64,000 nt of DNA from Proteiniborus ethanoligenes (GTDB lineage Bacteria > Bacillota > Clostridia > Tissierellales > Proteiniboraceae), in assembly GCF_900107485.1 (NCBI RefSeq), contig NZ_FNQE01000003.1, forward strand, positions 62,001-126,000, read 5' to 3'. The position numbers and the translations under genes were made by a program. The notes below the pieces were generated by a model that worked only from the letters and a program-made list of their open reading frames with translations, was not told where the DNA came from and ran no database searches. This document shows, piece after piece, positions 53,145 to 62,003 of the stretch. Within the stretch, counting starts at the first letter, position 1; the number at the start of each line of letters is the position of its first letter.

Positions 53145-56138
53145 TTAATAGACGAATACTGGATCAGCTGATGGATTAAGTGGTGAGGTTGTAAATGGGA
53201 AGTTCCCGAACATATTTCCAAAAATATAGTCAAAAAGCTTATCCTTGATTTCCATTACATCAAGGAACACTATTATTGAATTATTTGGGTCTTTTTCATC
53301 ATCCCAGATATTAATATTGATAATAAGCCTTCCACTTTTATCCTCAAACTCTACTTGTGTAGCCTTTGTATAAACTTTTGCTGCTCCAGCTCCGCAAATC
53401 TCCTCAACATATTTCTTAATTACTTCTACTTCCTTTTCTCTCCATCCTGATGCATTGGAATCAAGGGCCTCTTTAACCCATTCTCCTGCATATTTATTAA
53501 AATATTCTTTTGCTTTTGGGTTATTTGCAAGCTCATCAAACTTCTCTGAAACTACAAATTTAAATGCAGTAGAGGTTAAATCGCTAAGTCCTGCAAGTAT
53601 GGCATCATAGAATCCTATAGGCTTGCCGTCTGGTCCTACATCATTGTAGTAATGATTAACAATTTTTATTACTGTAAAGCTGGCAAGTATGAAGCCTGCC
53701 TTCTTTATATTTGTGTCTGAGCTTATCTGTGTCATCAAAGAATTTTCAAGCATTGCCATAAGGTTTCCATTTACTCCTCTAAGCTTTTCATCAGGACTTG
53801 AGATACCTTCTCGATACCATATGTTTTCACTTATTAGTCCAACAAGAATTTCCTTTGTAGGTGATAAGAGAGCTTCTCCTACTGGACCTGTATAAGCCAT
53901 AGCAACATATGAGAATGCCTGGTCTCCTACCCATTTTACCCACTCAAGCCCCCAGATAACCCAGTCCAAAGCTTCTGCAAAATTAATGTTGTCTTGAGCC
54001 TCGTCTAGAAGCTTTATTCTAGTGATTTCATAAAGGCTCTTGTTGAGTAGCCTTATTTCCTTCGGTGACATTATGTCATAATTTTCCTTTATGTGTTTTA
54101 TTACGTCGCTCCAGTCCTCAGGAGGCATGTATCTCTTTATCCGTTTTAGTAAAAGCTCTAACTCTTCTTTCTTTTCCTTCATTTCATTAAATGGTTCTCC
54201 GATTAGTCTAATTGGCAAATCCAAATGGTAATCCTTACTATCATACTCACAATCTATAGGAAGCATTAGGTAATGCTTCGTTTTGCCCTCAGGTATTTGC
54301 ATTTTAGGTTGAAATTTATATATTCCCCTATTTGTGGTTTCCTCTATTTCATATTTAAACACCTTTGCTAGATTTTCAGTTTGTACTGTACTACCTTTTA
54401 GATTATCAAGCTTAATATTAGCTTTTGATAAATCAACAAGCTCAGCTTTATACTCTCCTTTTTCATCGACAGAGCTTACTGCCAATTCAACCTTGAAGCG
54501 TGTTGCAAGAACTTCCTCTCCGACTTCTGCCTTTTCATTATCAGAATAAGCACCTATTTGAGCATATCCATCTTTATCAAACTTTATTATTGATATGGAT
54601 ATGCCCTCAGGGTATATGGCTACACGAAATGCTTCTGAAATATTATCTGTATTGCTTTCAGCAATCACTTCAACATTAAATACTTTTCTTTGTGTGCTAG
54701 ATTTTTCAGATTTTACACTTTGATTATTCATTATAGCTTTATATTTAAAATCCTTTATTTTTTTAAGCTCTACTTCAAATGGACTATTGTCCTGAGGCTT
54801 TAGACTAACCTTAGGAATTTCAACAAAATCATGTAGTGAAAATAAAACTGTGTATTCTCCATTATCCCCCTCTATCATAACCTTTTCCATAAAAAGATTC
54901 TTGCCCTGTTCTTCAAATTTAATATAAGGTTCTCCTACAAGTTTAAAACGAACATTGTTGCAGAAGGAACCACCTTCACCATTAAAGACAAAGCTAACAA
55001 TTCCCTCTGATGGGCTTTCTGCGCCTTTCACAGACTCGGCCTCCACTGTTGCTCCAACATAGTTGCTTGCAATTGTCGTTGGTCCTATTTTCATATGTGC
55101 GTTTTCTGAAAAAATGGAGATTTTTTGAGTTAAATCCATCCTATCTATTTCTACTCCTTCTGAATTTATCTCCACCATACGTGCATATACTACTACTGCT
55201 GGCTTATCATAGCGTATGGAATCTCCAAATTCCTTGTATATGACCATTTTGTATGTGCTGCCCTTACTATCTTCTACCTTGCTGCTGCCATTATTGGCTC
55301 CTGCTAATACTCCTAATCCTGCGGCTAAAACTGATGTAGTTATGCCCACTACTACTGCCTTGGCCACTGAATTACTAGTTTCTCCTGATGTTTTAGATGC
55401 TTCTGTGTCTATTGTTTGATCTATTGATATATTATTTGCTTTCTCCGGTGGCTCTGTTTCAGAGGTAGTAACACTTACTGCTCCTTTTAGTGTTGTATTT
55501 GATTTAAAGGTATATCCTAGACCAAAATAACCATCTTCAGATTCGTTAACTGAACTCTCTCCATCATCATCTGTTACAATTTTAGTCACTAGGTTTTTAT
55601 CTGTATCTGTCAATGCTCCACCGTAGCTAAAGATTGATTCTGAAACTTCAGACATAGGTAAACCTAGGACAAATTCTCCACTACAATTCACCTTCCACTG
55701 TATTGTTTGCTTTAAATCAGTGTTTTTTTCTGTAACATCTGCAGTATAGCTAAGAATTCCTTTTACGGAAGGATATCCTGTCACCTCATCATATACAATA
55801 TCCCCTTCTAGTTTAAGGGTTCCGCTTCCACCTATGCTTGTAAAGCCGTATCTATGTTCTACTGGCAAACTGCCTGAGCCTTCAAAATATACTTTCTCAT
55901 CTGGATGTACTTTAATATCAAAGGTCTTAATAATTTCACGAAGAGGTGCCTCATAAGGATAGCTGTCATTCCAATCATTAAATTTAGTTATAGTTTCATC
56001 ATATCTAATGTGTACCTCTTCAAATTTATCTTTATAGTTATCAGGCTCTGCAAAGGCTAATATGTTTTTAAATGGTATCGCAATAACTATTATCATTATT
56101 ATTAATAGTAATCTTGCTAGTTTTTTCTTCCCTTTCAT
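53145..56138 (-). CDS. Large exported protein of unknown function (997 residues)
   Basis: I do not recognise the family. A signal peptide covers about residues 1-31 (core LLLIIMIIVIAIPFKNILAFA). A beta-rich N-terminal region follows. A Gly/Ala-rich hydrophobic segment lies at about 256-282 (AVVVGITTSVLAAGLGVLAG). The conserved block STYKMVIYKEFGDSIRY with LTQKISIFS comes next, then several predicted Ig-like beta segments and a mainly helical C-terminal third (about 680-960). It is a full-length paralogue of the 907-residue protein at 57723, which shares all these parts in the same order. It has no LPxTG or wall-binding motif and ends the six-gene minus-strand cluster. Confidence 0.85.
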   Translation of the reverse strand: MKGKKKLARLLLIIMIIVIAIPFKNILAFAEPDNYKDKFEEVHIRYDETITKFNDWNDSYPYEAPLREIIKTFDIKVHPDEKVYFEGSGSLPVEHRYGFTSIGGSGTLKLEGDIVYDEVTGYPSVKGILSYTADVTEKNTDLKQTIQWKVNCSGEFVLGLPMSEVSESIFSYGGALTDTDKNLVTKIVTDDDGESSVNESEDGYFGLGYTFKSNTTLKGAVSVTTSETEPPEKANNISIDQTIDTEASKTSGETSNSVAKAVVVGITTSVLAAGLGVLAGANNGSSKVEDSKGSTYKMVIYKEFGDSIRYDKPAVVVYARMVEINSEGVEIDRMDLTQKISIFSENAHMKIGPTTIASNYVGATVEAESVKGAESPSEGIVSFVFNGEGGSFCNNVRFKLVGEPYIKFEEQGKNLFMEKVMIEGDNGEYTVLFSLHDFVEIPKVSLKPQDNSPFEVELKKIKDFKYKAIMNNQSVKSEKSSTQRKVFNVEVIAESNTDNISEAFRVAIYPEGISISIIKFDKDGYAQIGAYSDNEKAEVGEEVLATRFKVELAVSSVDEKGEYKAELVDLSKANIKLDNLKGSTVQTENLAKVFKYEIEETTNRGIYKFQPKMQIPEGKTKHYLMLPIDCEYDSKDYHLDLPIRLIGEPFNEMKEKKEELELLLKRIKRYMPPEDWSDVIKHIKENYDIMSPKEIRLLNKSLYEITRIKLLDEAQDNINFAEALDWVIWGLEWVKWVGDQAFSYVAMAYTGPVGEALLSPTKEILVGLISENIWYREGISSPDEKLRGVNGNLMAMLENSLMTQISSDTNIKKAGFILASFTVIKIVNHYYNDVGPDGKPIGFYDAILAGLSDLTSTAFKFVVSEKFDELANNPKAKEYFNKYAGEWVKEALDSNASGWREKEVEVIKKYVEEICGAGAAKVYTKATQVEFEDKSGRLIININIWDDEKDPNNSIIVFLDVMEIKDKLFDYIFGNMFGNFPFTTSPLNPSADPVFVY

Positions 56139-56188
56139 ACGGACTACACCTCCTTATCTTCATATTAAATAATGCAGTGATGCACTAT

Positions 56189-56611
56189 TTAATCGGTCTT
56201 TTTATTCATCGCTACAATCAAAAATCCACCTATAACTAAATATATAATTTGACTTAAGCCTGGTTTTGTTTCTTCTTCTAAAGCATTGATATAAGGAAAA
56301 AACGAAAAATATTTAACAGCAGTAACAGTATTTGGGTGCTTTATAAATACTCCATCACTAATTTTTTTTGTAAATCCGTCTATGCTTCTCCCATCTTCTA
56401 ATTTAAATGTATAGCTAACAACATAAGTATATCTTCCAGGGGTAGCCTCTGAGCGTTCTCCTCCTTCACGTCTTACATTAGTAATTAAGGCGGTTTCTTT
56501 TACACCAAAGGCTCCCAAGGCTAAGGTGCTTAATCCCCATAGAATAAACATAATCCCTATGACAGTTATTAATATCCGTATCCCTATACTTCTAATTTTT
56601 TTCTTTTTCAT
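56189..56611 (-). CDS. Small membrane protein, DUF3592-like
   Basis: The protein, about 140 residues, has a hydrophobic helix at each end (about 8-32 and 116-136). Between them a short beta domain has the DUF3592 pattern: ALITNVRREGGE...YTYVVSYTFKLEDGRSIDGF...VKYFSFFP. The ATG at 56611 is well spaced from AAAGGA. It lies between the zinc-ribbon membrane protein and the 997-residue exported protein. The role is unknown; the similar central domain in the protein at 60518 suggests it is a standard partner of these large proteins. Confidence 0.78.
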   Translation of the reverse strand: MKKKKIRSIGIRILITVIGIMFILWGLSTLALGAFGVKETALITNVRREGGERSEATPGRYTYVVSYTFKLEDGRSIDGFTKKISDGVFIKHPNTVTAVKYFSFFPYINALEEETKPGLSQIIYLVIGGFLIVAMNKKTD

Positions 56612-56645
56612 GATTTTCAATCCTTTCCCTAAAGCCTGCTGCTGG

Positions 56646-57710
56646 CTATGCGGTAGCCATATCCTTATTGCTGCTACCTGATGCTATCCTTAGAATAAGT
56701 GCTACAGCAATGAAAATGATGCCAACAACATAGCAGGTAAATCTAAATGGTATGGTGGAAAATAGTATGGAAAGAGCAAAGCCAGTTGTTATTCCTGCAA
56801 TTGTACGATTTGCAAAGGAAGTACCCATAGATTTCTTCTTGCTTAATTTGTTTAAAACTGACATTATAAAGCCTCTTAGAAATCCTGTATTTCTTGATAG
56901 AGCTCGCAATGCCATTATAAACCCAACTATTCCTGCCATACTATTGATTAGTGAAGCATTAGCATTTAAAAAATTATAGATAATCAATGCAATGCCTGAA
57001 CCTAAAAATAATGGAACCGCCTCACTTATATCTTTTACTGCAAAGGATTTTAATAATGTCTTAATGCCTCCTCCTATACCTTTAAATGGTTTCTTACCTG
57101 AAAAAATTGGAAGAATTAATGCTGTTACAAAATATGCATATAGACCTTTCCCAACAGTTCCTCCAATTATGTTTAACAAGCCTTGACCCATACCTCCTCT
57201 AGCAAAGGTGAGAAATGATAAGTATCTAATTGGTGTATTATATACTCCGAGCATAGGCAATATAGTTAGGATTATCCAGATAGCAGCCATAACTATTGCA
57301 GGTATAAGCTTCTTCTTATCTCTAAAAGCATTCTTAAGGCCATTAAAAATATTCTCTATACCTTTAAGTAAATACTTTATCGGTCCAAGAGTACTTCCTA
57401 TATTATTTATTGCAGGCATAGTCTGTGTGAATATCATCTCTCCTGATGTTGTGGCGTCAAAACTAGTATTGTCAAATATCTTTCCAGGGCTTGAAACTTT
57501 GTCTAAGTTAATTTTTCGTTTCTTTTCATCTTTGGACTTAACTTCTTCTTCTTTTTGGTTTTCTTTTATTGGTGGTTTTGTTTTGTATGCTTCAGGCTCA
57601 AGCACTTCTTCTTTTTCTAATTCTTCAGCTATCTTACTTCCACATGAAATACAGAATTTACTATCTGGTTTTATTTCTGCTCCACACTCTATACAGAATC
57701 TATTTCTCAT
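56646..57710 (-). CDS. Zinc-ribbon membrane protein
   Basis: The N-terminus is a zinc ribbon, FCIECGAEIKPDSKFCISCG (two CxxC pairs). A charged Lys/Glu-rich linker (about residues 30-70) follows. The remaining 220 residues form about six hydrophobic helices with Gly-rich loops. There is no catalytic motif. The zinc ribbon at a cytoplasmic N-terminus before a membrane domain is common among Firmicutes proteins of unknown function. It lies between the two large exported paralogues. Function unknown. Confidence 0.82.
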   Translation of the reverse strand: MRNRFCIECGAEIKPDSKFCISCGSKIAEELEKEEVLEPEAYKTKPPIKENQKEEEVKSKDEKKRKINLDKVSSPGKIFDNTSFDATTSGEMIFTQTMPAINNIGSTLGPIKYLLKGIENIFNGLKNAFRDKKKLIPAIVMAAIWIILTILPMLGVYNTPIRYLSFLTFARGGMGQGLLNIIGGTVGKGLYAYFVTALILPIFSGKKPFKGIGGGIKTLLKSFAVKDISEAVPLFLGSGIALIIYNFLNANASLINSMAGIVGFIMALRALSRNTGFLRGFIMSVLNKLSKKKSMGTSFANRTIAGITTGFALSILFSTIPFRFTCYVVGIIFIAVALILRIASGSSNKDMATA

Positions 57711-57722
57711 TTTTCTTCCTCC

Positions 57723-60446
57723 TTATCCACCTATTTTTAATTTTTCTATATATTCTAGTAATGCATTTACGCCCTTGCTTATATAAGCATCCGCTTTTTC
57801 TGCTGCTTTATCCATGGTATCTAACCCATATTTTGCTGCTTTAGATACATTTTCGTTTACTAGCTTTTGGTCAGTATCTGCTATACTTATTTTTTCTACC
57901 CACCTGCCCTTACCTAGCTGGTTTAGATAATCTCCTAGTAATACTCCTGCCCCTTTTCCAACAAAGTCTAGAAGCCCTCTTTTTACTGCCTCTGTTATAC
58001 CTATTGGATTGTTATTGTCATCTTTATCAAATTGCCAATGGTATCCTATTCTATATAGAACATAGCTTGTTAACCAAATTACCAGCTTTTTCGGTTCATC
58101 TGCTTTAGGCACTTCTATAAGTCCATCTGTTGAACCAAGGCTTTCGACTGCTCTGTCAATTGCAATATCTTTTGTTAACTCCCAAATATTTTTATCTGTA
58201 CCTGCATAAAGCTCCCCACAAAGTTTTACAAAGCTGCTTTTAACATTTGCTACTATAAATCCAGTAATAGGTCCTCCTATTGGTGCTAAGGCTAGGTCGA
58301 AGGCTATATCTCCTATATATACTACTAAATCTAATGTTGCTATTGCCTCATCATACCATGCTGCTTCTAATAGGTATTCTTGGGATTCCTGAATAATAGA
58401 CCTTTCTGCTATGCTCCAACAGTTTCTACGGAACAATCTAAAGTCCTCTATCCCAAGATTATTTCTTGCTTTTTCTAGCTCGTATAGCTTTTGACCTCTA
58501 AATCTAGGAGCCATATATATTTCTATAACTCTTTTACATGCCTGATATTCTTTTTCATAATCTGCTTCGTATTGTAGAATGTCAGGTATTAGATCTATTT
58601 CTGTTTTGCTTTCAAAGGTTTTTACCCCATATGTTGCAGTGATTTCCATTGTACCTTTTACTGGTTTTGTAGATGGGAAGTTTTTTTCTGCTCTGGCTAT
58701 ATATCTCTTTGATTTTGTTAGTACATTGTTTTCATCAGGCTTTATTTCCATCCCTATAAGCTTAAATATTTCTCTTTCATCTATTAAACTAATTTCTATA
58801 CTATCCCCTTTTACAAATTCTAGGGTGCTTTTACCTTCACTCCAAACTCCTAATTTTACATCAAATATGGTTTTTTCCATTTGGTCACTGTCTATACTTA
58901 CTTTGTAGCCTCGAATTTCTTTTGGCTTTCCTAGGAAGTCTGGTAATACTCCTTCGTAGCACATTTCTACATAAAATATACTACTTACATATTCTTTTTC
59001 CGTTTCTGCAATTATTTCGCAGGTGAAGGATTCAAAAAATTTATCAAGATTTTTCTTATCTGCCTTATCAGTAACAATTATAAGGTTGTTACCATTTTTA
59101 TCTTTTCCTACTTCTAGTCTAAATTCATGTACATCCTTCATAGACTTCAATGTGGTTTTTGGTTCTTTTTGAAAGTCTATTAGCTTAAATGGTAGCTCAA
59201 AGCTTTTTCCCGAGTTAGCTAATACAAATATTTGATGATTTGATAGCTCTATTCTGGCCTTACCTATTAGCATAAATTTTACATTGTTTTGGAATACTCC
59301 ACCTTTTCCTGTAAATTTAAAGCTGATTATTCCTTCGTTTGCTAGTATAGTATCTTCTGTTGCCCTTGCGTATACTGATGCTCCTACATAAGAGTCTGAT
59401 AAGGTACTAGGTCCTATGTCTAGTACTCCATCCTTTGAAAATATTTGTATCTTCTGTGTCAAATCAGGTCTTTCTATCTCCACACCTTTGCTATTTATCT
59501 GAATCATTCTTGCATATACGAATACAGGTTCTCCATTGTATTTAATCTTATTGCCAAATTCCTTATGTATTACCATTTTATAAGTGCTTTGTCCTTCTTC
59601 TCTTTCTTCTCTACCTTCTAAAAGAGTTCCTGAGCCTCCTGCCGCTGCCCCTGCAGCTCCTAAACCTGCTGCTACTCCTGCGACTGCTATTGCCTTAACT
59701 ATACCTAAGACTATTTCTTTAGCTACTTCAGAGCTTGTTTCTCCAGGCATTTCAGATGCTACAGTGTTTTCTGTTTGAACTGCTATAGTAGGATTGTTTT
59801 GAAAAATTTGAAAATTGTAGCCAGAAGGTGGAAATTCATTTGAAAGGTTTCTATATACCTCTTGATTTTCTTTGTTATAATGAATTCTTGTTAATGACAT
59901 ATCTACACTTTTACTAGTCTGTGGATCATAACCTAGGCTTAAGTTTTTGCCACTTTCTCCTTTTATCCCTGCGACAATATAATAAGGTCCATCATAAGAA
60001 AACTGTAAAACATTTTTTACTGCCTGGGTTTCATAATCAATCCAATTGTGGTCTCCATCTGCTGTATAATATGCATCAATATAAAAGGACATGTTGCCAT
60101 AGAGAATCATTGTATCGTTGGAGGAGCCATTCATTTTAACTATACTTCCCTCCATGGAAATTCTTCCATATCCATACCATTGTGAATGTCTTGGTTCAGC
60201 TTCGTAATAGGATACCTCGTTGCTGTAAGTAAACTTTTCGTCAGGTCCAACCTCCACATCTATATCCTTTAAAAGCTCATAATAGAATGGTGGATAATCA
60301 TCTAACAGGCCTTCTATTTCATATTTTGGACTCTCATAACGAATAACATATCCAGAATCGGCTAAGGCCTTAAATGGAAACATGAACGCTATTAAGAAGT
60401 ATAATATTAGTACTGTACTCAGCTTTCCATATAATTTATGATTCAT
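57723..60446 (-). CDS. Large exported protein of unknown function (907 residues), paralogue of the 997-residue protein
   Basis: A signal peptide (about residues 1-30, VLILYFLIAFMFPFKALA) is followed by a beta-rich region, a Gly/Ala-rich hydrophobic segment at about 239-270 (AIAVAGVAAGLGAAGAAAGG) and then STYKMVIHKEFGNKIKYNG with LTQKIQIFSKDG. These match the 997-residue protein block by block. The C-terminal third contains LAPIGGPITGFIVANVK and DNNNPIGITEAVKRGLLDF, again shared. No known domain, metal site or wall anchor is visible. GAGGAGG precedes the ATG. A Gly-zipper-like segment of this kind can insert into membranes; that is inference. Confidence 0.85.
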   Translation of the reverse strand: MNHKLYGKLSTVLILYFLIAFMFPFKALADSGYVIRYESPKYEIEGLLDDYPPFYYELLKDIDVEVGPDEKFTYSNEVSYYEAEPRHSQWYGYGRISMEGSIVKMNGSSNDTMILYGNMSFYIDAYYTADGDHNWIDYETQAVKNVLQFSYDGPYYIVAGIKGESGKNLSLGYDPQTSKSVDMSLTRIHYNKENQEVYRNLSNEFPPSGYNFQIFQNNPTIAVQTENTVASEMPGETSSEVAKEIVLGIVKAIAVAGVAAGLGAAGAAAGGSGTLLEGREEREEGQSTYKMVIHKEFGNKIKYNGEPVFVYARMIQINSKGVEIERPDLTQKIQIFSKDGVLDIGPSTLSDSYVGASVYARATEDTILANEGIISFKFTGKGGVFQNNVKFMLIGKARIELSNHQIFVLANSGKSFELPFKLIDFQKEPKTTLKSMKDVHEFRLEVGKDKNGNNLIIVTDKADKKNLDKFFESFTCEIIAETEKEYVSSIFYVEMCYEGVLPDFLGKPKEIRGYKVSIDSDQMEKTIFDVKLGVWSEGKSTLEFVKGDSIEISLIDEREIFKLIGMEIKPDENNVLTKSKRYIARAEKNFPSTKPVKGTMEITATYGVKTFESKTEIDLIPDILQYEADYEKEYQACKRVIEIYMAPRFRGQKLYELEKARNNLGIEDFRLFRRNCWSIAERSIIQESQEYLLEAAWYDEAIATLDLVVYIGDIAFDLALAPIGGPITGFIVANVKSSFVKLCGELYAGTDKNIWELTKDIAIDRAVESLGSTDGLIEVPKADEPKKLVIWLTSYVLYRIGYHWQFDKDDNNNPIGITEAVKRGLLDFVGKGAGVLLGDYLNQLGKGRWVEKISIADTDQKLVNENVSKAAKYGLDTMDKAAEKADAYISKGVNALLEYIEKLKIGG

Positions 60447-60517
60447 CCTTTATACCTCCTCAGCTAATAACTTGATTAGAATCTTATACTAGTTTAATTT
60501 GTTTAGTTATGGTTCTA

Positions 60518-61240
60518 TTATTTTAACAAGGGACATTTACATCTAAAGCAACAGTCGCTTTGCATATCATTTAAGCTACCACAAGCATTGCAGAAAATAT
60601 ATTTATCTCTGGATTTATCATACTTTTCATAGGAGTTTAATCCTCCATGATAACGAACTCTGTCTCCTATTTGATAATAGTTGTATATTGTGTCATTATC
60701 TTCTCTTCTGATTTTATGCTTCTTTCCATTGTCACTCTTGATATAAACAGTGTACTCAATGTAATCAACCCAATAATGGTCATTATCACCACTACCAGTA
60801 CTCTGTCTATGTTGTTTCTTTTTTATGGTTTTGTCTATGACTGTTCCATCCCAGGTTTTCCCTCTTTTTCTACCTAATATTTGGAATAGTGCTATTAAAA
60901 TAAACATGCCACCAATTCCAAAACCTATAAACAAGGATTGAGGATTTTCCATTTCTGAGCTGGTTTCGCCATATATAAAAAAACCTATAATTGCTGCTAT
61001 TGCTAAGACAATTGAAAAAATTGCACTCCACCTATTGCTACTCTTTATATACTTTTGAAATGCAGGATCATAAATCCTATTAGAAAAACCAGCTAATCCA
61101 TAGCCAACATTAGGTGATGTGGCTCTTGTCCTTTCTTCTTCTACTCTTTTCTCAGGTATTCTTTCTCCTTGACTGTTTCCACAAAATTTGCAAAACTTAG
61201 CTTCATTTGGTAAAGCCGAACCACAATTTTTACAATACAT
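60518..61240 (-). CDS. Double zinc-ribbon membrane protein with DUF3592-like domain
   Basis: The N-terminal zinc ribbon is MYCKNCGSALPNEAKFCKFC. After a basic linker come two hydrophobic helices (about residues 72-92 and 100-122). A beta domain of DUF3592 type follows (about 128-210: DGTVIDKTIKKKQHR, DYIEYTVYIKSDNGKKH). The C-terminal zinc ribbon is FCNACGSLNDMQSDCCFRC. It joins in one chain the zinc-ribbon and DUF3592-like parts that are separate proteins at 56646 and 56189. It precedes the 907-residue exported protein by 71 bases. Function unknown. Confidence 0.8.
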   Translation of the reverse strand: MYCKNCGSALPNEAKFCKFCGNSQGERIPEKRVEEERTRATSPNVGYGLAGFSNRIYDPAFQKYIKSSNRWSAIFSIVLAIAAIIGFFIYGETSSEMENPQSLFIGFGIGGMFILIALFQILGRKRGKTWDGTVIDKTIKKKQHRQSTGSGDNDHYWVDYIEYTVYIKSDNGKKHKIRREDNDTIYNYYQIGDRVRYHGGLNSYEKYDKSRDKYIFCNACGSLNDMQSDCCFRCKCPLLK

Positions 61241-61295
61241 AAAATCCCTCCTTTTTAGATATAAAAGAAATATTTAAACAATGAAAATAATCAAA

Positions 61296-61829
61296 TCAAG
61301 TAAATAGTATAGGAACTATGCCTGTTTCATAGCTAAACCTCTCTATGAAGTTCTGTAACTCATACTTGTTCATACTGCCATGTAAGATTTTAATCATTTT
61401 AGTTTTTTTATTGCTAGAGTATGTAAAACAAATATATTTAGAATCTACTTCTATCTTCTTCAATATAATTTTATCTATATTAAATTTGATAACCTTGGAG
61501 CCTAATAGTATACCAAAGCATGAAATATATACCTCTATTCCATCCACAAAGGAAACTCCATTATCTTTTACATTAGTCTCCTCTTCTATCTTGGCAGATT
61601 CTATGTGTAAAATTTTACTTTCCAAAATCAACTTAGCCGTTTTAAATTTATTGTATTGATATATAAGAAGTATCAATAAGGTTAAGGCAATAAGGAAAAT
61701 AACTATGAAGTTTAATCTAACACTATTTTTTAATATGAATATTTCCTTAATTAGAAAAAAAAGCACAATAACTGTACTTAAAAAGCTTAATAAGCTAAGT
61801 AATGTAAGCTTCTGCTTTATTGCCTTCAA
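61296..61829 (-). CDS. Small two-helix membrane protein of unknown function
   Basis: Two hydrophobic helices (about residues 10-30 and 38-58) are followed by a soluble beta-rich domain of about 110 residues, similar in layout to bacterial PH-like domain proteins. I do not recognise a family. The TTG at 61829 has AAGGGTGGG upstream, better placed than the frame from 61853. It is the first gene of the cluster on the minus strand, 55 bases before the double zinc-ribbon gene. Confidence 0.65.
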   Translation of the reverse strand: MKAIKQKLTLLSLLSFLSTVIVLFFLIKEIFILKNSVRLNFIVIFLIALTLLILLIYQYNKFKTAKLILESKILHIESAKIEEETNVKDNGVSFVDGIEVYISCFGILLGSKVIKFNIDKIILKKIEVDSKYICFTYSSNKKTKMIKILHGSMNKYELQNFIERFSYETGIVPILFT

Positions 61830-61943
61830 AGTAAACCCACCCTTCACAAACAATTGTAATTCTCATGGCTTTGTATGATGCTATGATAATATATTAAATA
61901 TTTTTTGCATAAAAGTATCCACCCAAAACAGGTGATTTTATAG

Positions 61944-61978
61944 AAAAAGCCCCTCACCCTTTTTGGGTGAGAGGCCTT
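61944..61978 (-). terminator. Terminator of the MFS-LuxR gene
   Basis: On the minus strand GGCCTCTCACCC/GGGTGAGGGGC forms a hairpin followed by a T run, just past the stop at 62004. It insulates that gene from the exported-protein cluster. Confidence 0.85.
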
Positions 61979-62003
61979 AATTATAGTATTTTACTCTATT
62001 TTA

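Noticed and set aside
55010-55419. Plus-strand open frames inside the 997-residue protein gene
   Set aside because: These are shadows of the minus-strand gene, with low-complexity translation and no start signals.
57208-57844. Overlapping plus-strand frames across the zinc-ribbon membrane protein gene
   Set aside because: These are antisense to a gene with a clear zinc ribbon and ribosome binding site; their hydrophobicity reflects complementary membrane codons.
53145-61829. Prophage or integrative element
   Set aside because: No integrase, recombinase, capsid, tail or attachment-site repeats are present, and base composition does not differ visibly from neighbours.
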